The notes under the pieces were generated by a model. It was not told the DNA's origin, did not search any database, and saw nothing but the letters and a program-made list of their open reading frames with translations. A DNA stretch of 64,000 bases from Impatiens glandulifera (lineage: Eukaryota; Streptophyta; Magnoliopsida; Ericales; Balsaminaceae), in NCBI RefSeq assembly GCF_907164915.1, contig NC_061869.1, forward strand, positions 9,907,721 to 9,971,720, written 5' to 3'. Positions 1-13,260 of this stretch are shown here, in pieces; the first letter of the stretch is position 1, and each line of letters starts with the position of its first letter. The position numbers and the translations under genes were made by a program.

Positions 1-1557
1 TTATTTAACTAAATAATTTATATTGAGGTATTATATTTAAATTCTTATTGCTTTTACATTTTTTCCTATAAAAAAGTCAATTTTATAACAATAAATATTT
101 TCTACAATTAAATTTTGATACACAAAATAATTCACATGCATTTCTACTACATCAACAGTCCATAGAATGGCATAAAATGGGTAGAAAATACATAATTAAT
201 ATTTTCTTACATGTTTTCCCTTTTCTCTCTTCTACTTCTACGCACCATTATTCTTAAATTAAACGATTATTCTTAAATTAAAGTAAATTAAAATCCAAAA
301 TCAATAATAATAGTTTACCACAAAGGATGAACATGAAAAAAAAAATAATAAATAAATAAATAATTTTCTTATACCTGTCATTTTTAAATTAAAATAAACT
401 TACATTCATATAAATAATCCTTCAATAACTCATAAAATTTGTAAAAATGCAAAATCATTGTCAACACATTTCTCTTCTTATATTTGTCATTTTTAAATTA
501 TATCTATATCAACTTTAAATGCTTTAAATTATATTTGTCATTTCTCTTTATTTTTATATTTATGTATTTAGTTTCATTATGATCTGGTGGCCAAACATCT
601 ATTGGCCAAACCATAAGAGCCTACTACCTATCTCCTTGGCCAATACTTTTCTATTAGATAATATACAAAATGAAAAGGAAATGTAAATAAATAAATATGA
701 ATTCTAACTAACTAACCCATTTCTATGAACAATTATGATAGTAATAAATATGATACACATTATAAAATAAAATATAATTAAAAATATTAACAATTATTAT
801 TATTATATGGTATACATTCAATTTCACTCCAAATGTTTTTAATCTAATTTTGGTTGATTCTTAATTTTATTAATAAAAATTTTAAGAGCAATAATTACAA
901 TTTAATTATTAAAAAGTTTGATAGATTTTTCTTTTTGTAAAATACTATTGAATAGTTTTCTGAATTACAAACGCAACAATTTAATAAAGGTAATGATCGA
1001 AGTTGAAATAAAAAAAATTATGGTCAAAACGAGATTATAATTATTTATAAACGAGACCTACTTAATATATATATGGATCCTTAGTCCAAAATATGGTCAT
1101 CTTAAACTCTATCAACACAAAGATCAACTCGGGTAATAATTTTACTAGACCTATACAAGTTTTTAACAACATTCTACATTCTAATTGATCTCTAATCACT
1201 TTTCTTGTAATATTAATAAATATGTGTTATTAAACTATTTATGGGAAATTTCAAAATTTCCTAAGAGGTAAACTTTATCATTTCCCTCTAAACATTAATT
1301 TTGATTCTTTGTTTTAAGAAATTTGACTCAATTTTTTTTACTACAATAAGTTATACAGTTTTGCAGTTTTGATCCTTAATCACTTTTTATGTTTAAAATT
1401 CTCATAGAAATAAGATTTTGATACAAATTAACCAATATTCACGATTTTTTAAAATTAAAATTAAATCAAATCATTTGAACGAATAATTTTTCTATAAACA
1501 TGATCATACTGCGTATTTGAACTGATTTAACTCGCGTAACTTTAATTAATATTTTTT
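1..1557. other. AT-rich intergenic DNA
   Basis: No open frame, splice structure or RNA gene is recognisable here. Bases 1-125 resemble 6775-6900 (the same run of words around 'gaggtattatattta' and 'ttttataacaataaat'), so this is one arm of an old duplication. The rest is low-complexity A/T sequence. Confidence 0.7.
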
Positions 1558-4525
1558 ATATCGTTAAAATTATTGAATGATTATGATGTAGGGTCAAGTT
1601 AAGGTTGCCCCAATCCATTAAGTCTAATAAAGATGGATCTAAAAGCCTGTCAACACCTAAAAACTCGGGAAGGAGCATTTCTAAATCCACTTACCTTGTA
1701 ATATTTTAGTTTTTATATGTTTTTTATTGAAAAAATATATGTATTAAGTATGAGCGTGCTTATCATTTTTAATTCCCAAAATTTTAAATGTCGATGTCAT
1801 TCGTTAGATTTTTAAAAACCCGGTGATTATAATGTGCTGTACTAAAATTACAAAAATTTAAAAAGATAAATACATTTTCAATATTTAATACACATATTTT
1901 TATTAAAGAATAAAAAAATGAAAATATGCAATCAAATAGGGATTAAATTAAAATATTGCAATTAATTTGGACTTCTTCTAATGGTTTATTTGGGATTTTA
2001 TAAAAATAAAATCAATTATAATATCTCTTTTTTTTATCAATCAAATAATTATTTATTGAAGAAAATATTAAATTATTCCTTATTTAAATGTTTTTATAAA
2101 TTTATTATTAAACAAATTAATAGTATTTAAGTAATATATACTTAAATAACCATTTAAAAAAAACTATAAACCTAGCTCTTGGATGAGAGTTAATATGTTT
2201 TTGTTTGCTATATATTTAGAGAGTGAAGAAATAGAGAAAAAAAAATATATAAGTTTTGAAAATTAATTTCTTTTAAGAATGGATTTAAGAGTAATTATAG
2301 TATAATGTTTATAACGAAATCACCTTTATAATTCTAAAATCACTTTTTATTAAAATTAAGTTATTTAATATTTTAATTAAAAAATACTAACTTTAAACTA
2401 TAAACCATTATTTTATTTTATTTTTCAATTTTTTATTATTAAAATATTTTAATTGCATAAACATAATAAAATTTAAAAATATATATAACCCTTTAAAATT
2501 ATAAAAATAATATATATAACAAACTTAAATATATCGTTAAAATTATTGAATGATTATGATGTAGGGTCAAGTTAAGGTTGCCCCCAATCCATTAAGTCTA
2601 ATAAAGATGGATTTAAAATCCTGTCAACACCTAAAAACTCGGGAAGGAGCATTTCTAAATCCACTTAACTTGTAATATTTTAGTTTTTTTATGTTTTTTA
2701 TTGAAAAAATATATGTATTAAGTATGAGCGTGCTTATCATTTTTAATCCCCAAAATTTTAATTGTCGATGTCATTCGTTAGATTTTTAATCGTTAGATTT
2801 TTAAAAACCCGGTGATTATAATGTGCGGTACTAAAATTACAAAAATTTAAAAAGATAAATACATTTTCAATATAATACACATATTTTAATTAAAGAATAA
2901 AAAAATGAAAATATGCAATCAAATAGGGATTAAATTAAAATATTGCAATTAATTTGGACTTCTTCTAATGGTTTATTTGGGAATTTTATAAAAAAAAAAA
3001 AAAAATCAATTATAATATTTTTTTTTTATCAATCAAATAATTATTTAGTGAAGAAAATATTAAATTATTCCTTATTTAAATGTTTTTATAAATTTATTAT
3101 TAAACAAATTAATAGTATTTAAGTAATATATACTTAAATAACCATTTAAAAAAACTATAAAACTAGCTCTTGGATGAGAGTTGATGAATACTTAATATGT
3201 TTTTGTTTGCTATATATTTAGAGAGTGAAGAAATAGAGGAAAAAAAATATATTAGTTTTGAAAATTAATTTCTTTTAATAATGGATTTAAGAGTAATTAT
3301 AGTATAATGTTTATAACGAAATCACCTTTATAATTCTAAAATCACTTTTTATTAAAATTAAGTTATTTAATATTTTAATTAAAAAATACTAACTTTAAAC
3401 TATAAACCATTATTTTATTTTATTTTTCAATTTTTTATTATTAAAATATTTTAATTGCATAAACATAATTAAATTTAAAAATATATATAACCCTTTAAAA
3501 TTATAAAAATAATATATATAACAAACTTAAATATATCGTTAAAATTATTGAATAATTATGATGTAGGGTCAAGTTAAGGTTGCCCCAATCCATTAAGTCT
3601 AATAAAAATGGATTTAAAAGACTGTCAACACTTAAAAACTCGGGAAGGAGCATTTCTAAATCCACTTACCTTGTAATATTTTAGTTTTTTTATGTTTTTT
3701 ATTGAAAAAATATATGTATTAAGTATGAGCGTGCTTATCATTTTTAATCCCCAAAATTTTAATTGTCGATGTCATTCGTTAGATTTTTAAAAACCCGGTG
3801 ATTATAATGTGCGGTACTAAAATTACAAAAATTTAAAAAGATAAATACATTTTCAATATAATACACATATTTTAATTAAAGAATAAAAAAAATGAAAATA
3901 TGCAATCAAATAGGGATTAAATTAAAATATTGCAATTAATTTGGACTTCTTCTAATGGTTTATTTGGGAATTTTATAAAAAAAAAAAAAAATCAATTATA
4001 ATATTTTTTTTTTATCAATCAAATAATTATTTATTGAAGAAAATATTAAATTATTCCTTATTTAAATGTTTTTATAAATTTATTATTAAACAAATTAATA
4101 GTATTTAAGTAATATATACTTAAATAACCATTTAAAAAAAACTATAAAACTAGCTCTTGGATGAGAGTTGATGAATACTTAATATGTTTTTGTTTGCTAT
4201 ATATTTAGAGAGTGAAGAAATAGAGAAAAAAAAAATATTAGTTTTGAAAATTAATTTCTTTTAATAATGAATTTAAGAGTAATTATAGTATAATGTTTAT
4301 AACGAAATCACCTTTATAATTCTAAAATCACTTTTTATTAAAATTAAGTTATTTAATATTTTAATTAAAAAAATACTAACTTTAAACTATAAACCATTAT
4401 TTTATTTTATTTTTCAATTTTTTATTTTTAAAATATTTTAATTGCATAAACATAATTAAATTTAAAAATATATATAACCCTTTAAAATTAAAAAAATAAT
4501 ATATATAACAAACTTAAATATATGT
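1557..4525. repeat. Three tandem copies of a ~1-kb AT-rich repeat
   Basis: Three head-to-tail copies start near 1557, 2529 and 3529, each at the words 'atcgttaaaattattgaat' followed by 'gatgtagggtcaagttaagg'. The copies are roughly 970-1000 bp and nearly identical. They differ by single bases, a short duplication around 2785 and length changes in A runs. The third copy ends in a degenerate restart near 4519 that runs into an (AT) tract. No copy contains a credible open frame or terminal inverted repeats. The high identity suggests a recent local amplification by unequal exchange or replication slippage. Confidence 0.9.
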
Positions 4526-4526
4526 T

Positions 4527-4558
<32 letters not shown>

Positions 4559-5714
4559 TTAAATATAATTTTTTATTTTTAAAAATATTTACAATTATAT
4601 ATATATATATGTGTGAGAAAATATTTACAAAAAATATTAATTATTTTTATTATGGTGTACTAAATCTTCAATAAAAAAAATACATCCTTAATAAAAGAAG
4701 ATAATTTATTTTATTTTTTTAAATAATATATTTTTATTTAATTATATTAAATATATTTAAGTTTTTTATATATAAAATATTTTTATAATTTAAAAAAAAT
4801 ATACATTTTAAATTTAATTAAATATATAATAAAATATTTTAATAATAAAAAACTGGAAAAAAAATTAAGATAAGTATTTAAGACCTTAGTTCATTAAGGC
4901 CCAACTACTTGTTGGGCTTCTTTTGAAAATTATTTAAATACTGTTTTTAACCTAACTCAATATTTAAATTTAAACACTACTATAAAAACTTAACTCAATA
5001 TTTCAATTTAAACACTACTATATAAACTTAAATTATTTCAAATTGTCCTACAAATTATCGCTCAAAAAATTTTAATATAATTAATATTACTTAATATAAT
5101 ATTTTTTGACTAAAAATTTAGTAATATATTTTAGTATATATATATATATTATATTATGGATAACATTAATAATTTAAAAATATTTTATAATACAATTAAA
5201 GTAAATACTTATAAAAAAATTAACTAATATGAATTATTAGTTTAAGGATTTTTTTTTATATACTATATTTTTTATGTTGATTAGATGGTAGAGTATTATT
5301 ATTTGACAGGTTCTAACCCTAATGATACCCGATTCATACTCGTGTTTTAATAAGCCTCAAAATTATTATTTTAGATTCTTTGTAATTCCTTTTTTTTATA
5401 TAATTAATAATTTAATTTATAAGTTTACCTTTTATATTATACTTTTTATCCTTTTAAAAATTATTTAAATGTTTTATATTTAAAATAAAAAAAACTTTTA
5501 AAATTATATAACTTAGAATCATAATTAATTCTTAATAAAAAAAAGATATAATAATTATTTTTAAAATATAGAGAGTTAAAATAATAATAAAATAATAATG
5601 AGAATTACAAATAATATTGAAAAAAATAAATTAAAATAAAATATGATTTCAATTTACTATAAAATTTAAAAGTTAAAGTATATCTTAATTATTAAAAAAA
5701 TTAAAATCAATTAC
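4526..5714. other. AT-rich intergenic DNA with a duplicated block
   Basis: No gene is seen. About 4860-5245 matches 7030-7455 at reduced identity. The shared words include 'cccaacta' + 'cttgttgggctt' and 'ataacattaataatttaaaa'. Together with the 1-125 / 6775-6900 match, this means the right-hand copy keeps two blocks close together, while the left-hand copy is split by about 4.7 kb that includes the tandem repeats. Confidence 0.6.
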
Positions 5715-5880
5715 CTTATTTAAAATTAATTAAATTAATATTATATAAGTTAGGTTTAGGTTTAGTTTTCTCTCTTCAACCCTTAATCAACACAAAGCCG
5801 CCGCCATGGATAAAAGTCCTTATTTAAAATTAATACTATATAAGTTAGGTTTAGGTTTAGTTTTCTCTCTCACTTCAACT
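5715..5880 (+). repeat. Tandem duplication of a leader-like segment (possible 5'-UTR relic)
   Basis: A block containing 'ttatataagttaggttta' then 'ggtttagttttctctct' occurs at about 5715-5780 and again at about 5818-5880. A 'gccgccgccatgga' start-like context (ATG at 5806) lies between them. The telomere-box-like 'aaccctaa' words and pyrimidine-rich tracts look like the leader of a plant housekeeping gene, but no coding sequence follows. It is read as a promoter or leader fragment without its gene. Confidence 0.4.
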
Positions 5881-5995
5881 CTCATACCACATAGTGCTAT
5901 TGATAGAAGTATGCAGCACAACATCAAAGCGGTTGTCTCTCTTTTATCTTCATAAGGGTGGAAACCCTAAATATTTCATTTCATTGATGCGGTAA

Positions 5996-6626
5996 TTGTT
6001 AATTTTGATATATCTCTTTTTTTAATTTGTTTCCTTTTGATGAATCTAGAAATTTCAAAATGAAATGTAATAGAGATGAATCAAGTAGGACAAATTAATT
6101 TGCCGAAAAAAAGTTTGATACTATATAATTGATGCAAGCAAATTTTCTTGTCCGGGTATTTAAGCAATTCAGAAACTGGTATATTTAAAATCCAACTTCA
6201 ATATAGTTCTAAAATTTCATTTCTTTTAACCTAAATGTTTAAACCTACATGTTCATTTCCCTTTTGTCATTTGTCAAATAGATTGACTGTTTTGAATAAT
6301 ATGTGTCTCAATCTATTTGTCAAAAGAGGTTGGACATTTTGGGTTTCAATATTTAGGTTAAAAAAGACATTTCAGAACTATACCTATATGGAGTTAGGTT
6401 TTAAATATATATCATTTTTTGAATTCCTTCCTTTAGATCTGGGAAAAGTGAATTTATTTTCGCAGTAATTTTTTTTGCACCAATTATATTAATATAGTTT
6501 CAATTTTTTTTTTAGGCAATTTTTTTTGCCCTATTAGCTTCGTCTCTGTTACATTCCATTTTAAACTTCCTAGATTTTATTTGTAAAAGATTGAAACAAA
6601 TCAAAGAGATATATTAATATTAACTA
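5996..6626. repeat. Long imperfect inverted repeat (foldback element)
   Basis: The left arm (about 5996-6295) pairs with the right arm (about 6305-6626) along nearly its whole length. For example, 'ttaacctaaatgtttaaacc' near 6228 faces 'gtttcaatatttaggttaa' near 6342, and 'tgaatctagaaatttcaaaa' near 6041 faces 'ttttaaacttcctagatttt' near 6560. The loop is only about 10 bp around 6300. There is no transposase frame. It could be a foldback MITE, or a transcribed hairpin feeding small RNAs. The small open frame inside the arm is not considered a gene. Confidence 0.75.
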
Positions 6627-6689
6627 TAACCATATCAATCAAATGTAATTTAGAGAGTTTTTTTTTTAATAAAGTACCTTATTGATACC

Positions 6690-6735
<46 letters not shown>

Positions 6736-7304
6736 TTTAATAACATTTTTAATGTGTTTGTAAATATGTTAATTATATTATTTAACAAATTAATTTAAAT
6801 AGAGGTATTATATTTACATTATTATTGTTTTTATATTTTTTGAAAAAATAATTAATTTTATAACAATAAATGTTTTCTACTATTGAATTTTGATACCCTT
6901 ATTCTTGTTATTAATATTTTAATAATAAAAAATTTGAATAAAGAGAATAAATGTTTAAAGTTTGTATTTTTAATTAAAATATTAAGTAATTTATTAATTA
7001 AAAATAAAGAGAGAAATTACTACGACAACTTATTAGATAAATGTTTAAAACCTTAATTCATTAAAGCCCAACTACTTGTTGGGCTTTGTTTAAATATAAT
7101 TTTATGTTTGACCCTAACTCATTATTTTAATTTAAAGACTATTTGTGTTCTTAATTAACAAGTCTATAAACTTTTATTCTCTAAAATATCAATAAATTAT
7201 TTAAAATTTTCAAATAATTAAATGGTAACATCGCTCAAAAATACTTATATATTTAATATTTACTTAATATAATAATTTTTGGCTAAAAATTTAGTAGTAG
7301 ATTG

Positions 7305-7356
<52 letters not shown>

Positions 7357-8226
7357 TGGATAACATTAATAATTTAAAAATATTTTATAATACAACTAAA
7401 GTAAATACTTATATAATTTTTTTAAACTAATATGAATGATTAGTTTAAGATTTTTTTTTTTTTTTTTTTTTTTTGTATAATATATATATTTTTTTAATTT
7501 CTTCATTCCTTCGCACATGAATTCAAAAAAGAAAGAATATGGATATAGATGATGATTAAATGCTACTATATATATATATATGAAATAAAAAAAAAAAATA
7601 TTTATATGGAATCTTCAATTCTTCCCTATTTTGAAGTTGCAAAATCATTTTATCTTAATAATCAACTAATTAACTAAGATGTTGTTTATATGCTCAATTG
7701 TTTTTTTAGCTTTGAATTTGTGTTGTTTTTTATATTATATATAATTCGAATATGATATTTCAATTATCACCTATAAACCGATTCTTACTTTTATTATAGT
7801 ATTTTTATATTCTTAGTTAAAACCACAAGTCAAATAATAATTGGAGATTTGTTTATACTCAATGAGTGAGTTGGTTGTATTGTAATGACATCCCAAATTA
7901 ATATTTTTCTAAAAGTATAATGATAAAAATTACATTATTGTGTTAAAGAAAATTAAACAATAAATAATCATATAAAATTTATTTTTATGTAATATAATAG
8001 AAAAATTATATCTATATATAATAATTGCAAAATTGCATGGAATCCCATAATAATAATATAAAATTAATAATATATATGAATTAATACATGAGTCAGATAA
8101 ATATAATATATATTTCTATCTATGTATATGGTATATAATATATTAATTAGCAGTTACCATCCATAAAACTGATCTAAATTATATAATTAACCAGTTTTTG
8201 ATTTAATAATATTGTTATATAATAAA
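6627..8226. other. AT-rich intergenic DNA with microsatellites
   Basis: No gene is seen. It contains (TA)n at about 6695-6729 and (AT)n at about 7309-7354, an oligo-T run near 7450, and the right-hand copies of the older duplication (6775-6900 and 7030-7455). The part next to 8226 should include the 3' UTR of the minus-strand BES1-domain gene. Confidence 0.6.
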
Positions 8227-9073
8227 CTAACTTCCCCGCGGCGGCGAAGTCGCCGGACTTGTATGATTCGATGCCGCCGCCGCCGCCAGATCGTTTGCCA
8301 CCGCAAATGTCGCCGGCGTGACGCCATTGCCGCCGATCAGCCTCCTGTACATGCACGGAGCTAGTGGATTCATATTATTGCTCGTCTCGAAACCGATTGA
8401 GTTGTAGAATGATAGATAAGCAGGGCCAGCGAAAGCCATAGCAGCAGTTACTGGATCTCCGGTTGTTATCCCTCGCCGAGGCGAAGCGGTTGTAGAACAA
8501 TCGCCACCGCCACCGCCGATTATAACGCTGCTGCTTGGAGTCGATGCCGCGCTTCCTTTTCCGGCGTTGCCGCAGAGAGGACAGATGGAACAACCAGATC
8601 CCTAAGATTGTAAGATTGATTGTTAAGTTAGGGTTAAGTTAGGGAAAACAAACAGGAGAAATTACTTTTGAGGCGGTTGTGGTGGTTGTGGCGGTGGTGC
8701 GGTAAGTGGTGCCGTCTGGTTCGACTATCCATCCGGCTTCTTTAGCGAGTTCACGGAGGACGACATTGATATCGGCTCGAGGAGGGAGAGTGTAACCACC
8801 GTGTTTACGGAGGCCATGGAAGATGCGAGTAGTGATGGATCTTCTTTGTCTTTCTCTCATTTTGGTTTTCTCTTTCTCGATTGCGGTTCTCTTGATTACT
8901 CCGACGGAATTTGTGGAATCGGAGTGTGATTGGTGATGATGATCATGAGATTCCTTCATTGAATTGAATTGAATTTGGCTGGAGAGAAGGATGAATTGGA
9001 GTGCAGGTAGAGATGGTTTTGTAGGAGGAGTAATCTGAGAGAGAGAAAGATGAGGAAGGTTTTGGTTTTGCAT
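8227..9073 (-). CDS. BES1/BZR1-domain protein, BAM7/BAM8-like subtype without amylase domain
   Basis: Two exons, 9073-8666 and 8601-8227, are joined by a 64-bp GT-AG intron (donor AAAA|gtaatt, acceptor cttag|GGAT) with frame kept, giving 260 residues. The N-terminal half has the BES1/BZR1-type DNA-binding region: a basic stretch ([14 protein letters not shown], residues ~66-79), then [15 protein letters not shown] and an [14 protein letters not shown] end. This wording is closer to the N-terminal domain of the beta-amylase-like factors BAM7/BAM8 than to BZR1. No amylase domain follows. The tail is Gly/Ser/Ala-rich with a small Cys cluster (CSICPLC). An internal Met at residue 39 (base 8959) begins a shorter 222-residue form and may be the true start, because the first 38 residues look like translated leader. 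A nuclear transcription factor is inferred. Confidence 0.8.
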
Positions 9074-12000
9074 GACAGAGAAGGTATAGGAGTCAGTTAT
9101 GCGTGTTTTTGCCTGCAGGCTAAGAGATCACGCCCTCAGTGTGGGAACTGGGAAAGACAAAGAAAAATGAAAAATTGTTATATTCATTTCTACATTGTTC
9201 TTTGATTTTGGTTTATTTGAAATTTGCTTAAAATTATTTGAATTATTATAATATATATATATATTTTAATTTTATAACAAAATCTCAAAGACTAATTATA
9301 ATTTTCATCTATATTATTATCTAACATCTCCTTAGTTTGATGAACCATTCTTATGATGAAATTTAATACTAAAATGTTGTATTAGGATTAATATTGTAGA
9401 TTAACGTATGTTTTTTTTGGAGTATTATTATGATTCATTGATTCGTGATGCCCAGATGACAAACCCATTTATTAAAATTAATAAGTTATTTAGTTAAATT
9501 TATTATAAATTTAGGTTTTAGATTAGTAGTATGTCACAAAGATTTAAAATTGTATAGGGTTAAAGGTTCAAATTTCTTCAAAATTATTTTTTTTTTATCA
9601 ATTTTTTAAATTAGTTCGTAGGCAACAAAAATATAGACTTTTTTCTATTATGATTGGGCAGCCCAAAACTGGGGACCGAATCTAAAAAGACCTAAATATT
9701 TGGGTTATTATTCCAATTATTTTTTATTGAATTATCTGGTTAGAGAGAATCGTTGAACTTTGAACTTTCAATAATTGTAGTCGATTCATATTATTCATAA
9801 TACTATTATTATGACGTTTTTTTGGAAAACTAGTAAAGTCCGTGAGAGAGTTAATCGTTTTTTTCAAAAATTTATGAACTCGATAATTTATATAGTACAT
9901 TTTTTTTCTTATTTTTCTCTTTATTTTTTCTTTTCATATCATGATTTATTAATTGTGTGTTTAAACTTTTTTATTTTTATTTTTAAGATACATGGATTTT
10001 AAAAAAAATGATATTTTTATCATTAAATAATTGCATAAATAAACAAATAAAATGTGATAAATGAATTTTAATAAATACAAAATTTAAAATCTAAAATTCA
10101 ATAAGTTTTTTTAAACAAAAGCTCATGATCATATTTTATTTATTTTTCATCATCAAAAACTATTTAATTAATTAATTAAAACTCTTAAACTATATAAACT
10201 ATATAAAATTAAATTATAAAACAACCAATTAAAAATCCAATTAACTTATTTTTTGTTCAATAATATTTTTTAAAATATCAAATAAAAGAACACACGATAA
10301 TGAAGAGGAGGGGAAGAACAACATAATTACAATATAGAATCATAAACTAGACATAATTTTATTTATAAAAAATAAAATTTGTTCTATTATATTATATAAT
10401 TAAAAGAATATATATATTTTTTATTCAGCTTATAGTATTTTATTCAATAAAATAAGGATAAAGTTACATTGGACTTAACTATTATTGTTTTATAGGCAAT
10501 AGGTATAGTAGGACAAAAAACAATTCAATCTAAGTATCATTTGACCCTTGGGAGATGGTTTAGTCACTATCATTATATTGTTTTTCAATACCAAAAACAA
10601 TTCATATAAATTGCCCAACTTTTACACCTTTAGGACAGGTTGTTTTGGGGTTATTTTAAATAATCTTAACTATTCAACTATGGATTATTATAAAATGAAT
10701 TTTTATTTAAGAATATTTGATACGAAGGATAAAAATATAGAAGATAAATATAGAAAAAATAATATATGGATTTACATATTAAATTATTTAAAATTAATTT
10801 TAAATAATTTAATTTAAGTTAATATTTTCACTCTTTTAAATTAATGATTTATGTTTAAAAGAATAAAGTTTATATATAATTTTCAATACATTAACTAGTT
10901 AGTCTAGTAATAAAAATCGACTTAAAATATTAAAGTGTCACGGATTCGATTCCAACTTCGATTCCAACTGAAAACAATTCGAATTGAAATAGAACTATAG
11001 TTATAAAGTATCATATTAGTTATTCTTAATTAAGAATAATAATAACATTCATATTAAGTTTTGTGAGAACATTCATCTTTCTTTTTATTATACTGTCTTA
11101 ATAATTGATTTATAGACATAAAAAATGGTTATTTTTACAACATTTAAAGTTTGTCATTCATTGTTTTATCACTAAAATATATTTTGAAAAGCGAAATGGT
11201 TGGTTTCATGAGATCAGGTTGGTCTTAAGAGAAAAAGCACATAACTAATCAACCCGGTTGAAAAGTTAATTGGTGTTTGTGTATACCATAATTTATATCA
11301 AATGAAACATCAATTAAGTTAGAGATACAAATAACATATTTTCATCAGTTAATAAATTTGAGACCTTCTAAAAGTATTATATGTATAAATTTAATATTGT
11401 ATTATATATAATATTATATTATATATTAATGTTTATACATATAAATTATATATATATATATATTTATAAAATAGATTTTTAAAAGTTATATATATATATA
11501 TATATTAAAATAAATATGTTTTTTTATTAATGGATAATTTTTTTAGTGATAGATTTTTAAGTAATAGAGTTGAATCTCAAATTTAGTGATAAAATATTAG
11601 AGTTAGAATCTCAAATTTAGTGATAAAATATTAGAGCTATTTATACTTAAGTTCAGATTTAGACTTTAAAATTAATTTTAAATCATTTGAAGTTAAAAAA
11701 TATTTATAATTGGCTGAAAAATGTTATCCAAAAAGACTTTAGTGAATAAGAAATATATTATTTGAGATCACGATTTCGACATTATAAAATTAATGTTTCT
11801 TGTAATCAGAATTTCAAAATATGTCACTAATGAATTGTGTCGCTTATTAATTGAAATAAATAAGTTAATATATTGATTCGACTTGTTTTGATTTTATAAG
11901 TTTCTACCGCCACTATATAAAGCCACTATAGAAAAATTATTTACAGTTATGAAACGTGTAAAAATTGTTTAACAAAATAAGATAGAAGATTTTTTTTAAT

Positions 12001-13260
12001 CGATACTATAATGATTTATATTGAATGAGAGCTAGTTAAAGATATTATTTTAGATTTTATAATATATTAATTTTATTCTAGAAAGAATAAAATTACAACT
12101 TAAATAATATGTAAAAGTTTATATAAAAAAATTTGTCTTATTCTTACATTTTTAATAATACAAGATAAAATTTTAAGTATATAAATTTACTATTTAAATC
12201 GGTATTCCCATTAGTTTGTAAATTTTGTATATTTATTTTATTTTAATATAGGTATTCGTGAATCGGTTTTGATAAATATGCATGTTCAATTATTTTTTGG
12301 AAAACAACTTAACGTTATTTCATTAAAAAGTCTAAAAATGAAAGAAATTGTTAAAATCAAATCTAGATAATCTCTAATTTTGATTATATAGTTTTGATTA
12401 AATGATGACGATATGTTTAGTTGTTACTCGTAATAGTGTAATACCTATAATCTTTAACTAATTGTGTTAGGTCAAATTAGTTTTGACCAATGTTGTCAAC
12501 AATAATTTAGGTAACTTAATTAGATAAATTTAATTTTAAATTAAATAAAATCATTTGATACCATTTGTTTTGAAAAAAATACATTTTAAATCAAACCAAA
12601 TCAGCCCTAATCCTATCAACCATCAATTATTTAATTTCATAAAAAAACACACTAAAATGTTTTTATAATATTATAATATTATAAAAATATTAAATACTAA
12701 AATATTTTAATGATTCTATTTATATAATTCATAAAAATCATATTATAATATTATTTCCACCCTCAAAATAATCAAATATTAAAGAAGCCTTAAATTAGTT
12801 TGACCTTGAGTTATTTTTAATTAATTTAAAATGTTAGTTTTAATAAAGAAAGTATCAAAATATTCTTATTTTTCTTAAAATATTATAAAAAAAAGAAAGT
12901 ATTTTTTTAAAAATATTTAGTAAACAATTTAAATAAATTTAATTTTGAATATAATTTGAAATAACTCATACATCAAAACAATCTCTTTCAAACTAGGCTT
13001 AAGATGTCACATGTCAATTCATATTTGGAAAGTGAAAGCCAAACGAGGAATAAGGGATGATTACTAATTTGTCCCTTGCATCACTCGAAGGGATGAAAAA
13101 CCCTTTCAGACCCCTAAGCAGATCTTTCTCTCTCACTACATGCAATAGACGAAATCAAATTCAATACTGCGATATAATAGAGGGAAGCGAGAGATCATAG
13201 ATATATAGTTTGTGTTTTGAAGTCAATCAATCAGTAGAACATTGTTTAGATTCATCGATC
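9074..13260. other. AT-rich intergenic DNA
   Basis: About 4.2 kb without a supportable gene. Small frames near 9811 and 10548 are low-complexity and are rejected. Near 10895-10965 a 'tagtctagtaataaa' and 'cggattcgattcc' pair resembles weak pol III A and B boxes, as in a decayed SINE, but the copy has no clear ends. (AT)n tracts occur near 11450 and 11495. The last ~150 bp, with pyrimidine-rich 'tctttctctctcactac', should be the promoter and leader of the FNR gene. Confidence 0.55.

Noticed and set aside
6235..6468. 77-residue plus-strand frame
   Set aside because: It spans the loop and right arm of the hairpin and has no homology or coding character.
10548..10817. 89-residue plus-strand frame
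   Set aside because: Asn/Ile/Tyr-rich translation of A/T sequence with no domain or splice context.
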